Origin: Hylemonella sp. UBA2468
GTDB taxonomy: Bacteria; Pseudomonadota; Gammaproteobacteria; Burkholderiales; Burkholderiaceae_C
DNA length: 17,382 nt
NCBI GenBank assembly: GCA_002342165.1
Contig: DDPM01000004.1
Location: 14,372 to 31,753, forward strand
Reading direction: 5' to 3'
The translations under genes were made by a program, and so were the position numbers. Positions 7,611 to 16,416 of this stretch are shown piece by piece (positions within the stretch are counted from its first letter, which is position 1; each line of letters begins with the position of its first letter). Below the pieces are notes generated by a model. That model saw nothing but the letters and a program-made list of their open reading frames with translations. It was not told the origin of the DNA and ran no database searches.

Positions 7611-8540
7611 ATGAAACCCAGTATTCCCATCCATAAATGCGGGGCGGGTCTATTACTTGGTCTTTGCCTATCTGGCGGCCCCACCATTGCCGCGACCCTG
7701 AACGTCGACTGTGATGCGGGACAAACCATGACTGCGGCCTTAATCAACATCAAACCGGGTGACATCATGCTGGTGAGCGGCAACTGCAAAGAGCATGTCA
7801 ATGTGGCTCCTGAAATTGTGCGGGTTACCCTAGACGGTCAAAAGAAAACGACGATTCATCACCCAGGAGGTCCCACAGCTTCCCCACACGCCGTGTACGT
7901 TCGCGCCAAGGAAATCACCATGAAGGGCTTTACCGTAACGGGTGGTCTAGATGGCATTCATCTCTCTGGCCCCGCATCGGCCGTGATCGATGGCAATGTC
8001 GTCATCAAGAACTCGGGGCGCGGCATCCACATCGACAAGGGCAGCATTGCGCGGATCCTCAATACCAGGGTTGAAGACAACGGCAGCATTGGAATCGATA
8101 TAACGGGGGCCTCTTACGCTTACATAGGGGTATTCATTCCTCGTGTCCCCACTTTGTCACCCAACACCATCCGAAACAATGGCGGCCCAGGCATCAATAT
8201 CGAACGCTCCTCTGGCGCCTGGATTGTGGGCAACACCATCAGTGGCAACAAAGATAGTGGCATAGCCGTTCACCGCAGTGCTCAAGCAGATGTCATTGGC
8301 AACCTCATCAATGCGAATGGCGGCGATGCAATTACGACCAGTTTCATGGGAGGCGTCAACTTTAAAAGCGAGCCGCGCCAAGATGGTCCTAATCAAACTG
8401 CACTCGGACAACCTAATGCAGGTTTTGGAGTACGCTGCATGGTTGGCGGCTATGTAGATGGTCCTATAGGGACCTTATCAGGAGCACAGGGCAGCAAGGA
8501 TTTCGATCCTAGTTGTGTCAATCGCATGGTCAACCCTTAA
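7611..8540 (+). CDS. Secreted right-handed parallel beta-helix (PbH1-repeat) protein
   Basis: The 309-residue protein has an N-terminal signal peptide (hydrophobic GAGLLLGLCLSGG, likely cleavage near PTIAA). It then has a run of about 22-24-residue turns typical of parallel beta-helix repeats: GIHLSGPASAVIDGNVVIKN, GIHIDKGSIARILNTRVEDN, INIERSSGAWIVGNTISGN and IAVHRSAQADVIGNLINAN. This is the NosD/pectate-lyase-like fold. I see no catalytic signature that would mark it as a lyase or epimerase, and the protein is short. Cysteines near both ends of the mature chain could form a disulphide. The ATG at 7611 has GAAAGGTAGG just upstream. It is the first gene of a two-gene plus-strand unit. Function unknown; binding or processing of a polysaccharide is the family-level guess. 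Confidence 0.8.
   Translation: MKPSIPIHKCGAGLLLGLCLSGGPTIAATLNVDCDAGQTMTAALINIKPGDIMLVSGNCKEHVNVAPEIVRVTLDGQKKTTIHHPGGPTASPHAVYVRAKEITMKGFTVTGGLDGIHLSGPASAVIDGNVVIKNSGRGIHIDKGSIARILNTRVEDNGSIGIDITGASYAYIGVFIPRVPTLSPNTIRNNGGPGINIERSSGAWIVGNTISGNKDSGIAVHRSAQADVIGNLINANGGDAITTSFMGGVNFKSEPRQDGPNQTALGQPNAGFGVRCMVGGYVDGPIGTLSGAQGSKDFDPSCVNRMVNP
8497..8510 (+). promoter_or_regulatory. UUCG hairpin covering the ribosome binding site of the transporter gene
   Basis: AGGAT-TTCG-ATCCT is a perfect five-pair stem with a UUCG tetraloop, ending two bases before the TTG start at 8513. The AGGA that would serve as ribosome binding site is inside the stem. It lies within the end of the beta-helix gene, so translating ribosomes would open it. 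Confidence 0.3.
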
Positions 8541-9268
8541 AACAAACAACTCGGACCATCCATTTGCCTAGAAGAAGCTACCGCTACTACGACTTCATTT
8601 TGGCCGCCTTTGTGACGGTCCTGCTCTGCTCCAACCTGATTGGCGCAGGTAAGGTGGCTCAGGTGGACTTGCCTTTGATAGGCCAAGTAGTGTTTGGTGC
8701 TGGCATTCTCTTTTTTCCAATTTCTTATTTTTTTGGCGATATCTTGACTGAGGTCTATGGGTACGCTCATGACCGCAGAGCGGTTTGGTGCGGTTTTGGC
8801 GCCTTGTTCTTTGCAGCCATTATGGCCAGCGTGGTGGTGTCTTTGACTCCCGCTCCAGGTGAATACAACTCGTCTTTGCAAAGCGGCTTGGAGATGGTGT
8901 TTGGCAATACTTGGCGAATTGTGGCCGGCTCCATTACCGCCTTCTGGATGGGCAGCTTTGTCAATGCCTATGTATTGGCCAAGCTCAAGGTGTGGACTCA
9001 GGGTCGAAAACTGTGGTTGCGCACCATTGGCTCCACCGCCGCGGGAGAGATGGTGGACTCAAGTTTGTTTTATGTGATTGCTTTTGCAGGTATTTGGCCC
9101 CTAGAGCAAGTGGTGACGGTAGCCTTGGTGCAGTATGTGCTCAAGACCTCTTGGGAAGTGCTGGCCACGCCCTTAACTTACGTGATCGTGGGCTACCTCA
9201 AACGTCAAGAGCAAGAGGACTACTACGACACCCACACCAACTTCTCGCCCTTCAAAACCACACTTTAA
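8513..9268 (+). CDS. yhhQ: Queuosine precursor transporter (YhhQ/Vut_1, DUF165 family)
   Basis: The 251-residue membrane protein has several hydrophobic segments, including YDFILAAFVTVLLCSNLIGA, the FGAGILFFPISYFFGDILTEVYGY signature, FFAAIMASVVVSL, a SFVNAYVLAKLK segment, and a final YVLKTSWEVLATPLTYVIVGYL. The P-x-S-Y-x-x-G-D-x-L-T-E-V-Y-G stretch is diagnostic of the YhhQ/COG1738 family, which takes up preQ0/preQ1-type precursors of the modified tRNA base queuosine. The start is uncertain: TTG at 8513 (overlapping the beta-helix gene by 28 bases) or TTG at 8564. Neither is ATG and only the first has a nearby AGGA. I see no preQ1 riboswitch upstream. It converges on the alpha/beta hydrolase gene, with 9 bases between their stops. 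Confidence 0.88.
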   Translation: MCQSHGQPLKQTTRTIHLPRRSYRYYDFILAAFVTVLLCSNLIGAGKVAQVDLPLIGQVVFGAGILFFPISYFFGDILTEVYGYAHDRRAVWCGFGALFFAAIMASVVVSLTPAPGEYNSSLQSGLEMVFGNTWRIVAGSITAFWMGSFVNAYVLAKLKVWTQGRKLWLRTIGSTAAGEMVDSSLFYVIAFAGIWPLEQVVTVALVQYVLKTSWEVLATPLTYVIVGYLKRQEQEDYYDTHTNFSPFKTTL

Positions 9269-9277
9269 GACCTCTCT

Positions 9278-10198
9278 TTAAAGCGCAGACTCCAAAAATT
9301 GGGTCACCTCAAGCATAGCCTCTTGAGGGCGCTCTTCCTGCATCAAATGGCCCTGCCTTGGCAGCACCACCGTTTTGTATTGGGGTAATACCAGCTCATA
9401 GCGCTTGGCGTTGTCGCTGGGAATCATTTGGTCTGCTTGGCCCCATAAAAGCAGGGTGGGTGCGGTGATGCGCTTCAAACGCTCAGCTGGATCTGTGTTG
9501 ATGGTTTGGTTGGCTCTATCGGTGATGGCTTGCCGAACACCGGGGGCCCTGAGCATGTCAAAGTAGCGGTTGAGCAAATCTTCATGCAACTCATGGGCAT
9601 CATAAAAGGCCGGTTCAATGGACTTTTTGACCATGAACTTAGGCAAGCAGTATTTGATGACGCTCATGAATGATGGCATAGCGTAGGGTTTAAATCCAAA
9701 CTCTTCAGGGTTGGAATAGCCGTCTGGTGCCATCAAAACCAATCTGTTCACCCGCTCAGGATAGGCGGCCGCAAAGTTCCAAGCGATTTTTCCGCCCATG
9801 GAATGGCCCAACAAAGAAAACTTGGCAAGACCCAGGTGGTCTACAAAACGAGCTATAGCTTGAACATCATCAAGGTCGGCGTATTTTTGGTCGGGGCTTG
9901 GGCCCGTTAAGCCAAACCCGGGTAAATCGAGGCGGATGACTCTGAACTTGCTTTCAAGCGTATGGGCCCACACGTCCCAGGTTTGAAGGCTGGAGCCAAA
10001 ACCATGCAACAGCAAAAGCACTGGGGCGTCTTTGGGCCCGGTGTCCTGGTAGTGGATGCGCAGCCCCTGCACCACCACAAAATGACTGTTGGGTGTGGCG
10101 TACTTCTTCTCAAGAAAATTTCTATCCAAATCGGGCGTCCAAAGCCCCGCCATAGCGCCCGCCAACACAAGCGCCAAGACACCCATAGAAGTGAACAT
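9278..10198 (-). CDS. Membrane-anchored alpha/beta hydrolase downstream of crtC
   Basis: The 306-residue protein starts with a hydrophobic segment (residues 5-20) that could be a signal anchor. An alpha/beta hydrolase domain follows: LLLLHGFGSS (oxyanion region, 61-70), nucleophile G-H-S-M-G-G (Ser133), acid in LLWGQADQM (Asp256), and His284 in RQGHLMQEERP. The full triad is present. It lies 27 bases after the crtC stop on the same strand and may ride on the puf-crt transcript. It does not look like BchO, the hydrolase usual in such clusters, so a role in photosynthesis is unproven. I prefer the ATG at 10198; a TTG directly before it (10201) is the other choice. The substrate is unknown. Confidence 0.85.
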   Translation of the reverse strand: MFTSMGVLALVLAGAMAGLWTPDLDRNFLEKKYATPNSHFVVVQGLRIHYQDTGPKDAPVLLLLHGFGSSLQTWDVWAHTLESKFRVIRLDLPGFGLTGPSPDQKYADLDDVQAIARFVDHLGLAKFSLLGHSMGGKIAWNFAAAYPERVNRLVLMAPDGYSNPEEFGFKPYAMPSFMSVIKYCLPKFMVKKSIEPAFYDAHELHEDLLNRYFDMLRAPGVRQAITDRANQTINTDPAERLKRITAPTLLLWGQADQMIPSDNAKRYELVLPQYKTVVLPRQGHLMQEERPQEAMLEVTQFLESAL

Positions 10199-10228
10199 CA
10201 ATGCATACCCATTGTGATGTTGGTGAAC

Positions 10229-11302
10229 TTAAGACCGGCGGGGCATTCTAAAAGGCAGCATGGCCTGCACCACCGGTAATACCAGCCGCCCCGTGTGCAG
10301 CGTTTCATGAAAGCTCACCACGGGCTCGCCCAACAAACGGCTTTGAATGACCGAGCGCTGGTAAAAAGGGGCATCTTCCAATTGGTGCTGCACCTTGACG
10401 GGGCCCTCTGAACGCATTCGGCGGGCCATGCCCCAAGCGGTTCTGGGCAGGATTTGCCGAGGTGGGGCGTCAAATGAAAGTACCTGCCCATCTGGGCAAA
10501 ACTTCAATGCCAGCAAATGGTCGGCACCTTGATGTGCTTGTACGTCATACAACACCGCCACGCTGCCATCATGTAGCACACTGCGTGACCAGTCCCACTC
10601 TTTAAAGGGCAGGTCTATGGGCTCTGTCCCTTCGTTCGAATCCAAATACCCTTGTCCCGACCAAGACTGCTGTGGCTGCTGCAATTGCACCTCGACCCGC
10701 GCATGAGGTGCAATGGGTCCCCAGTGGTGGCGGGCTTGAGCATCCAAGGGTGTGCTGAAGTCAAACAACTGTGTGGGGAAAACGCTGACGCGCCCCTTTA
10801 TGGGCCTGGGCCAGGGTACAGCCGTTTCGTTGATATGAATATGCAGCGCTTGCCCATCCCACTCCAATTGGCTGGGCCCAATGACAAACCGATCTGCCGT
10901 ACGGTGGGAGTGTGAGGCCCCTCGTTCGGTCATGGCCCAACGGGGAGCTGCTTTGCTGTAGAGCGCCACATTCAAACAGCAGTAGTGTTCAGGATCGACC
11001 ACTTGGGGTGGACGCGTCGTGCGGCGCGCCCAGGCGTAATAGGGTGAAAACACACTCCCCACAAAGGCAATGATGGTCAGGCCCCATTGGCCATCATCAC
11101 TTAGGGCGTCGAGGTACCACCATAAGTAGCCACCGGATGGAACCGCTTGGTCGAACTGCGGTCGGCCACCAGGGCCTCGGCCGCCATGCGTCCCGAGAGC
11201 GCGGCCATCGGCACGCCCGGCCCCGGATGAATGCTCCCTCCCGCCAGATAGAGCCCCTTCAGGGCGCTGCGCGCCAAGGGACGTGCAAAGGCTGCCATCC
11301 AA
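10229..11302 (-). CDS. crtC: Carotenoid 1,2-hydratase (hydroxyneurosporene synthase); start uncertain
   Basis: The C-terminal 300 or so residues are typical CrtC: QFDQAVPSGGYLWWYLDALS, LTIIAFVGSVFSPYYAWARR, DPEHYCCLNVALY and RWAMTERG, then a beta-rich body and HETLHTGRLVLPVVQAMLPFRMP near the end. CrtC adds water to the 1,2 double bond of acyclic carotenoids on the way to spheroidene. The conserved N-terminus begins near 11158, already 57 bases inside crtD, and has no ATG, GTG or TTG just before it. The nearest in-frame start is TTG at 11302; ATGs at 11377, 11449 and 11512 are further up, all deep within crtD. The start given is therefore a placeholder. It is followed by the hydrolase gene. 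Confidence 0.85.
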   Translation of the reverse strand: MDGSLCTSLGAQRPEGALSGGREHSSGAGRADGRALGTHGGRGPGGRPQFDQAVPSGGYLWWYLDALSDDGQWGLTIIAFVGSVFSPYYAWARRTTRPPQVVDPEHYCCLNVALYSKAAPRWAMTERGASHSHRTADRFVIGPSQLEWDGQALHIHINETAVPWPRPIKGRVSVFPTQLFDFSTPLDAQARHHWGPIAPHARVEVQLQQPQQSWSGQGYLDSNEGTEPIDLPFKEWDWSRSVLHDGSVAVLYDVQAHQGADHLLALKFCPDGQVLSFDAPPRQILPRTAWGMARRMRSEGPVKVQHQLEDAPFYQRSVIQSRLLGEPVVSFHETLHTGRLVLPVVQAMLPFRMPRRS

Positions 11303-12663
11303 CTGTGAGTGGCTTGGCCATACAGCGCGCCGCCCGTGGCCGGAAACAGCTTGTGAAATTGTGCTGGTGTGGTGCATACCGTGTCTTGCGGGCTGAACTG
11401 CAGCTTGAGGCCACAGCGTTGAAGTAAGGAAAGACTTTGCTGTTGACATGCTTGTATCGCCTCTTGACTTAAGGTGTGGGTATCGCCCACAGCGGGCGCA
11501 TTGACCAAACACAGCAAACGCTCAGGACCATGGGGCACCGAATGGGCGCCACGGTCTTGTGCACATATGTAAACCGTGGGTTTGCTGGGCAACTGATGGG
11601 CTTTGAAAATATCGCCAAATTCGCTGTAGTAATGGTGACTTTGCTGAAAAAAAACATTGTGCCGATCCAATTCAAACCCCTCGGTAGGGATGAAGCTGGA
11701 CCAAGTGATGGCAGACAAAGAGCGCTCGGGCGCTTGGGCAGACACTGCGGTAACCGCCTCGGTACCCATAAGGCCTTGACGCAGCGCAGCAGCATCGCCA
11801 TTGAACACCACCCGGTCGGTGGACAAACGGCGACTGGTTTCAGACGATTGCCCTAAGGTGGAATGCACCTGTACGGCAACGACCTTGCCACCTTGCACTT
11901 CAATGCGTTCGCAGCGGGTGTTGAAACAAAACTCTACCCCTTTGGCCAACGCGTTGCCCATCAAGTTGCGGGCAATGGCATGCATACCCCCTTTGACCGA
12001 CCACACTCCGTCCATTTCGACTTGGGCAATCAACATCAAGGTGGCGGGTGCCTCCCATGGCGATGAGCCGCAGTAGGTGGCGTATCGAGCAAACAACTGG
12101 CGCAGTTTGGGGTCAGAAAATTGCTTGCCTAGGCTGTCCCACAAACTTTTAAACAACCCGATTTTTCTGAGTACCCCCACACCTTTAAAGCCCAGCGATC
12201 GGGTCAGGTTGAAAGAGCTGGGTTGGGCGCTGCCCATGTAGGTGTGTTCAAGCGTGTCAAACAACTCTTTAATCAAAACGGCAAACTTTTCATAGCGCTG
12301 GGCTTCTGCGGCACCTGCAAACTCGGAAACGGCATGCACTGTGCGCTCATGATCTGCAAACAGGTCGAGCTTGGAGCCATCCTCCCAAGCGTGGCGGGCA
12401 ATCACGTCCAAACGATGCAGCTCAAGCTCGGCTGAAAAGTTCAAGCCCACTCGGTCATAAATGTCTTCAAAAATATGCCTCATGGTGAATACAGTAGGCC
12501 CGCTGTCAATGGCAGCGCCGAGCACTTGAAGCTGCCGAATCTTGCCCCCAGGTTTTTCGCACGCTTCGATCACCGTAACCTTGAAACCCGCATCGGCCAG
12601 CAACAGAGCACTGACCAAACCGGCCATACCTGCGCCCACAACTACCACGTGTTCGTCAGTCAT
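11101..12663 (-). CDS. crtD: Hydroxyneurosporene/methoxyneurosporene desaturase (CrtD)
   Basis: The protein of about 520 residues belongs to the CrtI-type desaturase family. It has a dinucleotide motif VVVVGAGMAGL at residues 6-16, then EACEKPGGKIRQL, DSGPTVFTMRHIFEDIY, and the C-terminal FAD signature GLYLAGGSIHPGPGVPMAAL. Within this family, the position between crtA and crtC points to CrtD, the 3,4-desaturase of the spheroidene branch, rather than phytoene desaturase. I chose the ATG at 12663, which gives the family N-terminus and overlaps the crtA stop by 8 bases (ATGACTGA); an ATG at 12714 would add 17 residues. Its 3' end overlaps the conserved part of crtC in another frame. Confidence 0.92.
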   Translation of the reverse strand: MTDEHVVVVGAGMAGLVSALLLADAGFKVTVIEACEKPGGKIRQLQVLGAAIDSGPTVFTMRHIFEDIYDRVGLNFSAELELHRLDVIARHAWEDGSKLDLFADHERTVHAVSEFAGAAEAQRYEKFAVLIKELFDTLEHTYMGSAQPSSFNLTRSLGFKGVGVLRKIGLFKSLWDSLGKQFSDPKLRQLFARYATYCGSSPWEAPATLMLIAQVEMDGVWSVKGGMHAIARNLMGNALAKGVEFCFNTRCERIEVQGGKVVAVQVHSTLGQSSETSRRLSTDRVVFNGDAAALRQGLMGTEAVTAVSAQAPERSLSAITWSSFIPTEGFELDRHNVFFQQSHHYYSEFGDIFKAHQLPSKPTVYICAQDRGAHSVPHGPERLLCLVNAPAVGDTHTLSQEAIQACQQQSLSLLQRCGLKLQFSPQDTVCTTPAQFHKLFPATGGALYGQATHSWMAAFARPLARSALKGLYLAGGSIHPGPGVPMAALSGRMAAEALVADRSSTKRFHPVATYGGTSTP

Positions 12664-13426
12664 GAGAGATTGGAGCGGCACTGAAAGCATATTGACGTTG
12701 CTGCCACTGACCATGAAGTTCCAAGACCCGCATGCGTGTGAACATGGACTCAGAAAAAAATGAATGACGGTGTGCGGCCTCTATGGCGCGCTGGTGTGCC
12801 CCCCGCCTTGCATAAAGGTGCATGGCCTCCCAATTGCGCCAGACGCTGAAGGTGCATTGCCTCACCAAGGGTGCTTCGCCTAAACCCATGGCCAGTTCGC
12901 AACCATCTGCTTGTGGCAATTGATCTTGAGCCGCCGGTGCGTACTTCCAAAAGGCCATCGCACTGGCGGGGCGAATGCTGGCGCGGGTTAAAGCGGCAAC
13001 CAAGTTGGGGGTTTCCGGCGCCTCCAATCCATAAGCACCCTCAAGGCAGGCTTCTGGGGTCGTGACCCAAGGCAGTGTGTCCCATTCGCCACGAGAGCTT
13101 TGCACAGACATCAGAGCCTGGCAGCAACTATGTGCATGCTCGCGGTAAGCGCACACCAATTCGCTGTTTAAAAAATCGCGGGCGTGGCTTAAATTGTCGA
13201 GTACCGCAATAAGCCCTTGATGACTCGAACTCGGCCTGAGGCTGAACCCCCCCTCGTGTCCACTGCCCATGACTTTGGCAAACACCATGCCGGCCTGGCC
13301 TTTGAGGACGCTAGGGCCTTTGACCAGTCTGCTCCAGCCCCAAGCACGATGCTGCGGTTTAAAGTCCACCAAAACTGCCACGACCACCCCTTGCACGGGG
13401 GTAGCGGGCGATTCAATGGAGGGCAA
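12656..13426 (-). CDS. crtA: Spheroidene monooxygenase (CrtA)
   Basis: The 256-residue protein matches CrtA in size and motifs: VVVAVLVDFKPQHRAWGW at the N-terminus, GGFSLRP, VAALTRASIRPASAMAFWKY, and APLVRQCTFSVWRNWEAMHLYA. CrtA adds the 2-keto group to spheroidene in the presence of oxygen, giving spheroidenone. The likely start is TTG at 13426, eight bases after the pufC stop; a GTG at 13396 also fits. It is the first of three crt genes directly behind pufC, the same order as in Rubrivivax-type clusters as I recall them. Its presence predicts that cells in air contain spheroidenone-type pigments. Confidence 0.9.
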   Translation of the reverse strand: MPSIESPATPVQGVVVAVLVDFKPQHRAWGWSRLVKGPSVLKGQAGMVFAKVMGSGHEGGFSLRPSSSHQGLIAVLDNLSHARDFLNSELVCAYREHAHSCCQALMSVQSSRGEWDTLPWVTTPEACLEGAYGLEAPETPNLVAALTRASIRPASAMAFWKYAPAAQDQLPQADGCELAMGLGEAPLVRQCTFSVWRNWEAMHLYARRGAHQRAIEAAHRHSFFSESMFTRMRVLELHGQWQQRQYAFSAAPISHD

Positions 13427-13434
13427 GACTCAAC

Positions 13435-14487
13435 TCATCTTTTGGCAACAACATCACGTTTGGCCGAAGACTTCAAAAGCTCAGGAAAGTCCTTGGCCAT
13501 TTGGGCACCATTTAGAGGTTTGTAAGCGCCTTGGTGACAGGTACCACAATTGATTTTGGCGGTATCGCCTAATGGCCCCAACCGCTCTGCAGGGAAGGTA
13601 GGCTGCAAGGGCTCCATATAGTCGTTGTTCAGGTCTCGCGCCATACGAATGCCATGCCAAGCCTTAACCCTTTGTGGCGGATTACCCGCCCAGCTCGAAA
13701 AAGAGTTGGTGTTATGGCAATACGTGCAGTTCACCCCCAATGATGAGGACATGTGGGTCATGAGGCTGTAGGTCCACTCGGCTTGCTTGATGGAGTGGCG
13801 GTTGTTGTTGGGCAAAGCCGTAGTGCCGGACACCCGAATATCCAAGTCGCCAAGCAAAAATGGCGTGAAGGGGTCAGAGGGCAACGATGCCAGCTTGACA
13901 CTTTCGGCAGCCAAGTTTTGACCCGCACGCTCGCCAATGAAGTCTGCGCCGCGGTGCTGGTCTGGCTCTTTGAACCAAACTTGTGCAGGCACAGGTTGAC
14001 CGCGGTGACAGCTGTAGCACGTGACACCGGTTTGAGCCACGTGCGGCTGCCAGTCAGCGTTGATATGCTGCGTCATTTGAATCATGCGCCGCGCCACCAC
14101 TTTGGTGTACTTGCTGTCTTCAGCAAAGTTGGCGGGGTTGTGGCAGTAGGTACACCCTTCGTTGGGCGCCACCCAACTGGTAATGGCCACCATATGGCGC
14201 GCAAACTGCGAAACGCTCAAGTCGCCTAAGACCTGAACGTTTTTATAGACCTTGCCTGCCAAAGGGCCATCGCCAGGGGCTTGCGGCAAGGAGACCGGTG
14301 CGGTGTGAATGTCTTGGCTCGCTTCTACCATGCGAGGGTTGTAGACCTGAACCATCCCGGTTCCCCTATAGCCGTGTTGCACGGACTCCATGGGAGGTCG
14401 TTCGCAGCCCGACAACAGCATGACAGCAGAGACGGCCAGAACAGCCAGTACGCCACTTGAGGCCTTAAGGCCTTGAAAAGGTTTCAT
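13435..14487 (-). CDS. pufC: Reaction centre tetraheme cytochrome c subunit
   Basis: The 350-residue protein has a lipoprotein signal with lipobox L-L-S-G-C (Cys28), so it is anchored on the periplasmic face by lipid. Four heme motifs are present: CTYCH (112-116), CYSCH (157-161), CTYCH (254-258) and CGTCH (314-318). Each is preceded by a helix holding a Met candidate for the distal ligand: RHMVAI, RRMIQM, LMTHM and IRMARD. PufC re-reduces the oxidised special pair. The ATG at 14487 overlaps the pufM stop (ATGA), which implies translational coupling; the frame is open further upstream inside pufM but those residues are not PufC. It directly precedes crtA. Confidence 0.97.
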   Translation of the reverse strand: MKPFQGLKASSGVLAVLAVSAVMLLSGCERPPMESVQHGYRGTGMVQVYNPRMVEASQDIHTAPVSLPQAPGDGPLAGKVYKNVQVLGDLSVSQFARHMVAITSWVAPNEGCTYCHNPANFAEDSKYTKVVARRMIQMTQHINADWQPHVAQTGVTCYSCHRGQPVPAQVWFKEPDQHRGADFIGERAGQNLAAESVKLASLPSDPFTPFLLGDLDIRVSGTTALPNNNRHSIKQAEWTYSLMTHMSSSLGVNCTYCHNTNSFSSWAGNPPQRVKAWHGIRMARDLNNDYMEPLQPTFPAERLGPLGDTAKINCGTCHQGAYKPLNGAQMAKDFPELLKSSAKRDVVAKR

Positions 14488-15461
14488 GGTTTCACTCCAG
14501 TCATCAGGGCGGGATCCACTACAGCAGGAAATACAGCGGGGTAAGCGGGCGCGACGCCATGCTTGACAGCCCACAGGTACCAGTTGTCTACCACCGTGCC
14601 GGTGAGCAGAATACCTATGCCACCTGTTAAGGGACACAGCACCGCGAACCACCATGCCCAACGGTGAATGGATTCCATGGTGGCGTTAAAGCCCATGGTC
14701 CAACGCCAAAACAATGCCGCGCGCTCAGAGGCGGTACCACGGTCGACAATCTGTTCAATTTCACGCTCACCACCGTATTTGGTGACCGCCAAAATGGTGG
14801 CGCCGTGCATGGCAAACAACAACGCAGAGCCATACAAAAACACAATGGATAAGGCATGGAAGGGGTTGTAGAACAAGTTGCCGTAGCGCAATGAAAAGGC
14901 TGCGGTCCAGTCCAGATGAGGGAAGATGCCGTATGGAACGGCCTCAGACCATGAGCCCATCAAGATGGGGCGAAACAAGCCCAACACCAGCATGAGCCAA
15001 ATAGCAGCCGCAAAGGCCCAAGCCACATGCGTACCCATTCCCAATTCACGGGCTCTGCGGTACACCCGCGCCCACCAGAAAAATACAGAAGCGGTAAAGA
15101 AGAAACCCGTCAGCAAAAACCATCCCCCCTGGTTCATAGGCGGAATGCTCAAGCCATAAGCAGGGGCAGGCGGTTCTAAAGCCAACCAGAACAATTGGCG
15201 AACAAATTGAATCGGGTTCCAATCGACCGAGGCCAACATGTTCATGCCGATGATGGTGAAGGCAAACACGCCACAGATCAAAGACGCTAAACCCAAGCCT
15301 CCTAAGTAAATAGGCCCCAGCTGTGCATTACCGAGACGACCAAACAAATGGATTAAGAAAGGCTTACCGCTGCGGGGACTGTTGCCATGTCCAAGCTCGA
15401 CGCCATGCTGCACAGGGCCGGTCGCCTGCACAACCGTGAAGATGTTTTGATATTCAGCCAT
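14484..15461 (-). CDS. pufM: Photosynthetic reaction centre M subunit
   Basis: The 325-residue, five-helix membrane protein carries the M-subunit landmarks at standard numbering: His182 (accessory BChl region), His202 in FYNPFHAL (special-pair ligand), and His219, Glu234 and His266 (non-heme iron ligands). The extended C-terminus ([18 protein letters not shown]) suits a reaction centre that docks a PufC cytochrome. The start is the ATG at 15461 (MAEYQNIF), 14 bases after the pufL stop with GGAG upstream; an earlier in-frame ATG at 15515 lies inside pufL and is not likely. With PufL it binds the bacteriochlorophylls, bacteriopheophytins and quinones. Confidence 0.98.
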   Translation of the reverse strand: MAEYQNIFTVVQATGPVQHGVELGHGNSPRSGKPFLIHLFGRLGNAQLGPIYLGGLGLASLICGVFAFTIIGMNMLASVDWNPIQFVRQLFWLALEPPAPAYGLSIPPMNQGGWFLLTGFFFTASVFFWWARVYRRARELGMGTHVAWAFAAAIWLMLVLGLFRPILMGSWSEAVPYGIFPHLDWTAAFSLRYGNLFYNPFHALSIVFLYGSALLFAMHGATILAVTKYGGEREIEQIVDRGTASERAALFWRWTMGFNATMESIHRWAWWFAVLCPLTGGIGILLTGTVVDNWYLWAVKHGVAPAYPAVFPAVVDPALMTGVKP

Positions 15462-15475
15462 AGGAGTCTCCTGTC

Positions 15476-16300
15476 TTATTTCCAAATGGGCATGTTGAGC
15501 CACCAGCCCCACCACTCAGGCCAACCACGGGTCCAGAAAGGACCGCTGATGACGATGCACAAGGCACTGAACAAAACGGCGGCCAAGGCCAAGAACAATC
15601 CCAAACGGTGAATGCCCAAAGTGCCCACGGAGTAGCCGATGATGTCTCGGAAGAAGGTGTCTTCATGCTCAGGGGTTCTAACGGTATGACCTGGTGCCGG
15701 GTTGGTGGAAGACAGCACCAAGGCACCGTGCAGGGATAAGGCTAAAGTGGTGGTGAAGAAAAAGGTCACCGCCAGCATGTGGGCGGGGTTGTAATGAAAG
15801 TGCAGGTATTGGTAGCCTACGTTGGACACCCAATCCAAGTGACTGAAGATGCCGTATGGGAAACCATGCCCCCATGCACCCATGAGCACGGGACGTACCA
15901 CCACCAAGGTAACGTAAGCCAATATGGCGACAGCGAAAGCTGCGGGCACATGAAAGCCCATACCTAATTTGCGGCAGATTTCAACCTCTCGGAGCATCCA
16001 CGACCCAAAGGCGCCAATGGCACACACCGTGATAAGCTGCCATAGACCGCCTTCCATTAGGGGGGCAAAGCGCAAACCGTAGGACAGGTCGGGCGGCGCA
16101 ATACTGATTTGCCACAGATTCCAAGTGGGCCCCTGAGAGGCGCCCCACAAAATCATGGCAGTTCCTAAGAACGAGAAAAATAAAGTGGTGACGCCGAAAA
16201 ATCCGACGTAAAAAGGGCCGACCCAAAAATCAAAAAGGTCACCGCCTAACAAAGTGCCGCCTCGCACTCTGTACTTCTTTTCAAAATTTAGCATGGCCAT
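15476..16300 (-). CDS. pufL: Photosynthetic reaction centre L subunit
   Basis: The 274-residue protein is Puf[21 protein letters not shown] at the N-terminus and five membrane helices. It has His154 (accessory BChl), His174 in NPAHML (special pair), His191 and His231 (iron ligands) and Glu213 near the QB site. Numbering is one higher than in Rhodobacter sphaeroides. GGAGG lies eight bases upstream of the ATG at 16300. It is separated from pufA by 116 bases that hold a strong hairpin and T-tract, so it is probably expressed below the antenna genes. It is followed by pufM after 14 bases. Confidence 0.98.
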   Translation of the reverse strand: MAMLNFEKKYRVRGGTLLGGDLFDFWVGPFYVGFFGVTTLFFSFLGTAMILWGASQGPTWNLWQISIAPPDLSYGLRFAPLMEGGLWQLITVCAIGAFGSWMLREVEICRKLGMGFHVPAAFAVAILAYVTLVVVRPVLMGAWGHGFPYGIFSHLDWVSNVGYQYLHFHYNPAHMLAVTFFFTTTLALSLHGALVLSSTNPAPGHTVRTPEHEDTFFRDIIGYSVGTLGIHRLGLFLALAAVLFSALCIVISGPFWTRGWPEWWGWWLNMPIWK

Positions 16301-16347
16301 ATGGGCACCCTCCAGCTGCTTGCTGTGAAACGAATAGAGATGAAATT

Positions 16348-16396
16348 AAAAAAACAGGCAAACAGCTTCATGGTGTGAACCAATCCCCTGTTTGCC
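16348..16396 (-). terminator. pufA-pufL intercistronic hairpin with T7 tract
   Basis: On the minus strand GGCAAACAG and CTGTTTGCC form a perfect nine-pair stem. The 22-base loop contains an inner TGGT/ACCA stem. TG and seven T residues follow. In other purple bacteria an RNA structure at this place protects the pufBA message and sets the antenna to reaction centre ratio; the T-tract also allows partial termination. Read-through must occur, because pufL has no other obvious promoter here. Confidence 0.75.
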
Positions 16397-16416
16397 AAGC
16401 TTCATCAATGCCTCAA

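Noticed and set aside
8541..8563. preQ1 riboswitch before the queuosine-precursor transporter
   Set aside because: The gene overlaps or nearly abuts the preceding gene, leaving no room for an aptamer, and no preQ1-type pseudoknot sequence is seen.
13753..14229. Plus-strand ORF of 158 codons opposite pufC
   Set aside because: Antisense shadow of a clearly coding GC-rich gene with no recognisable domain or ribosome binding site.
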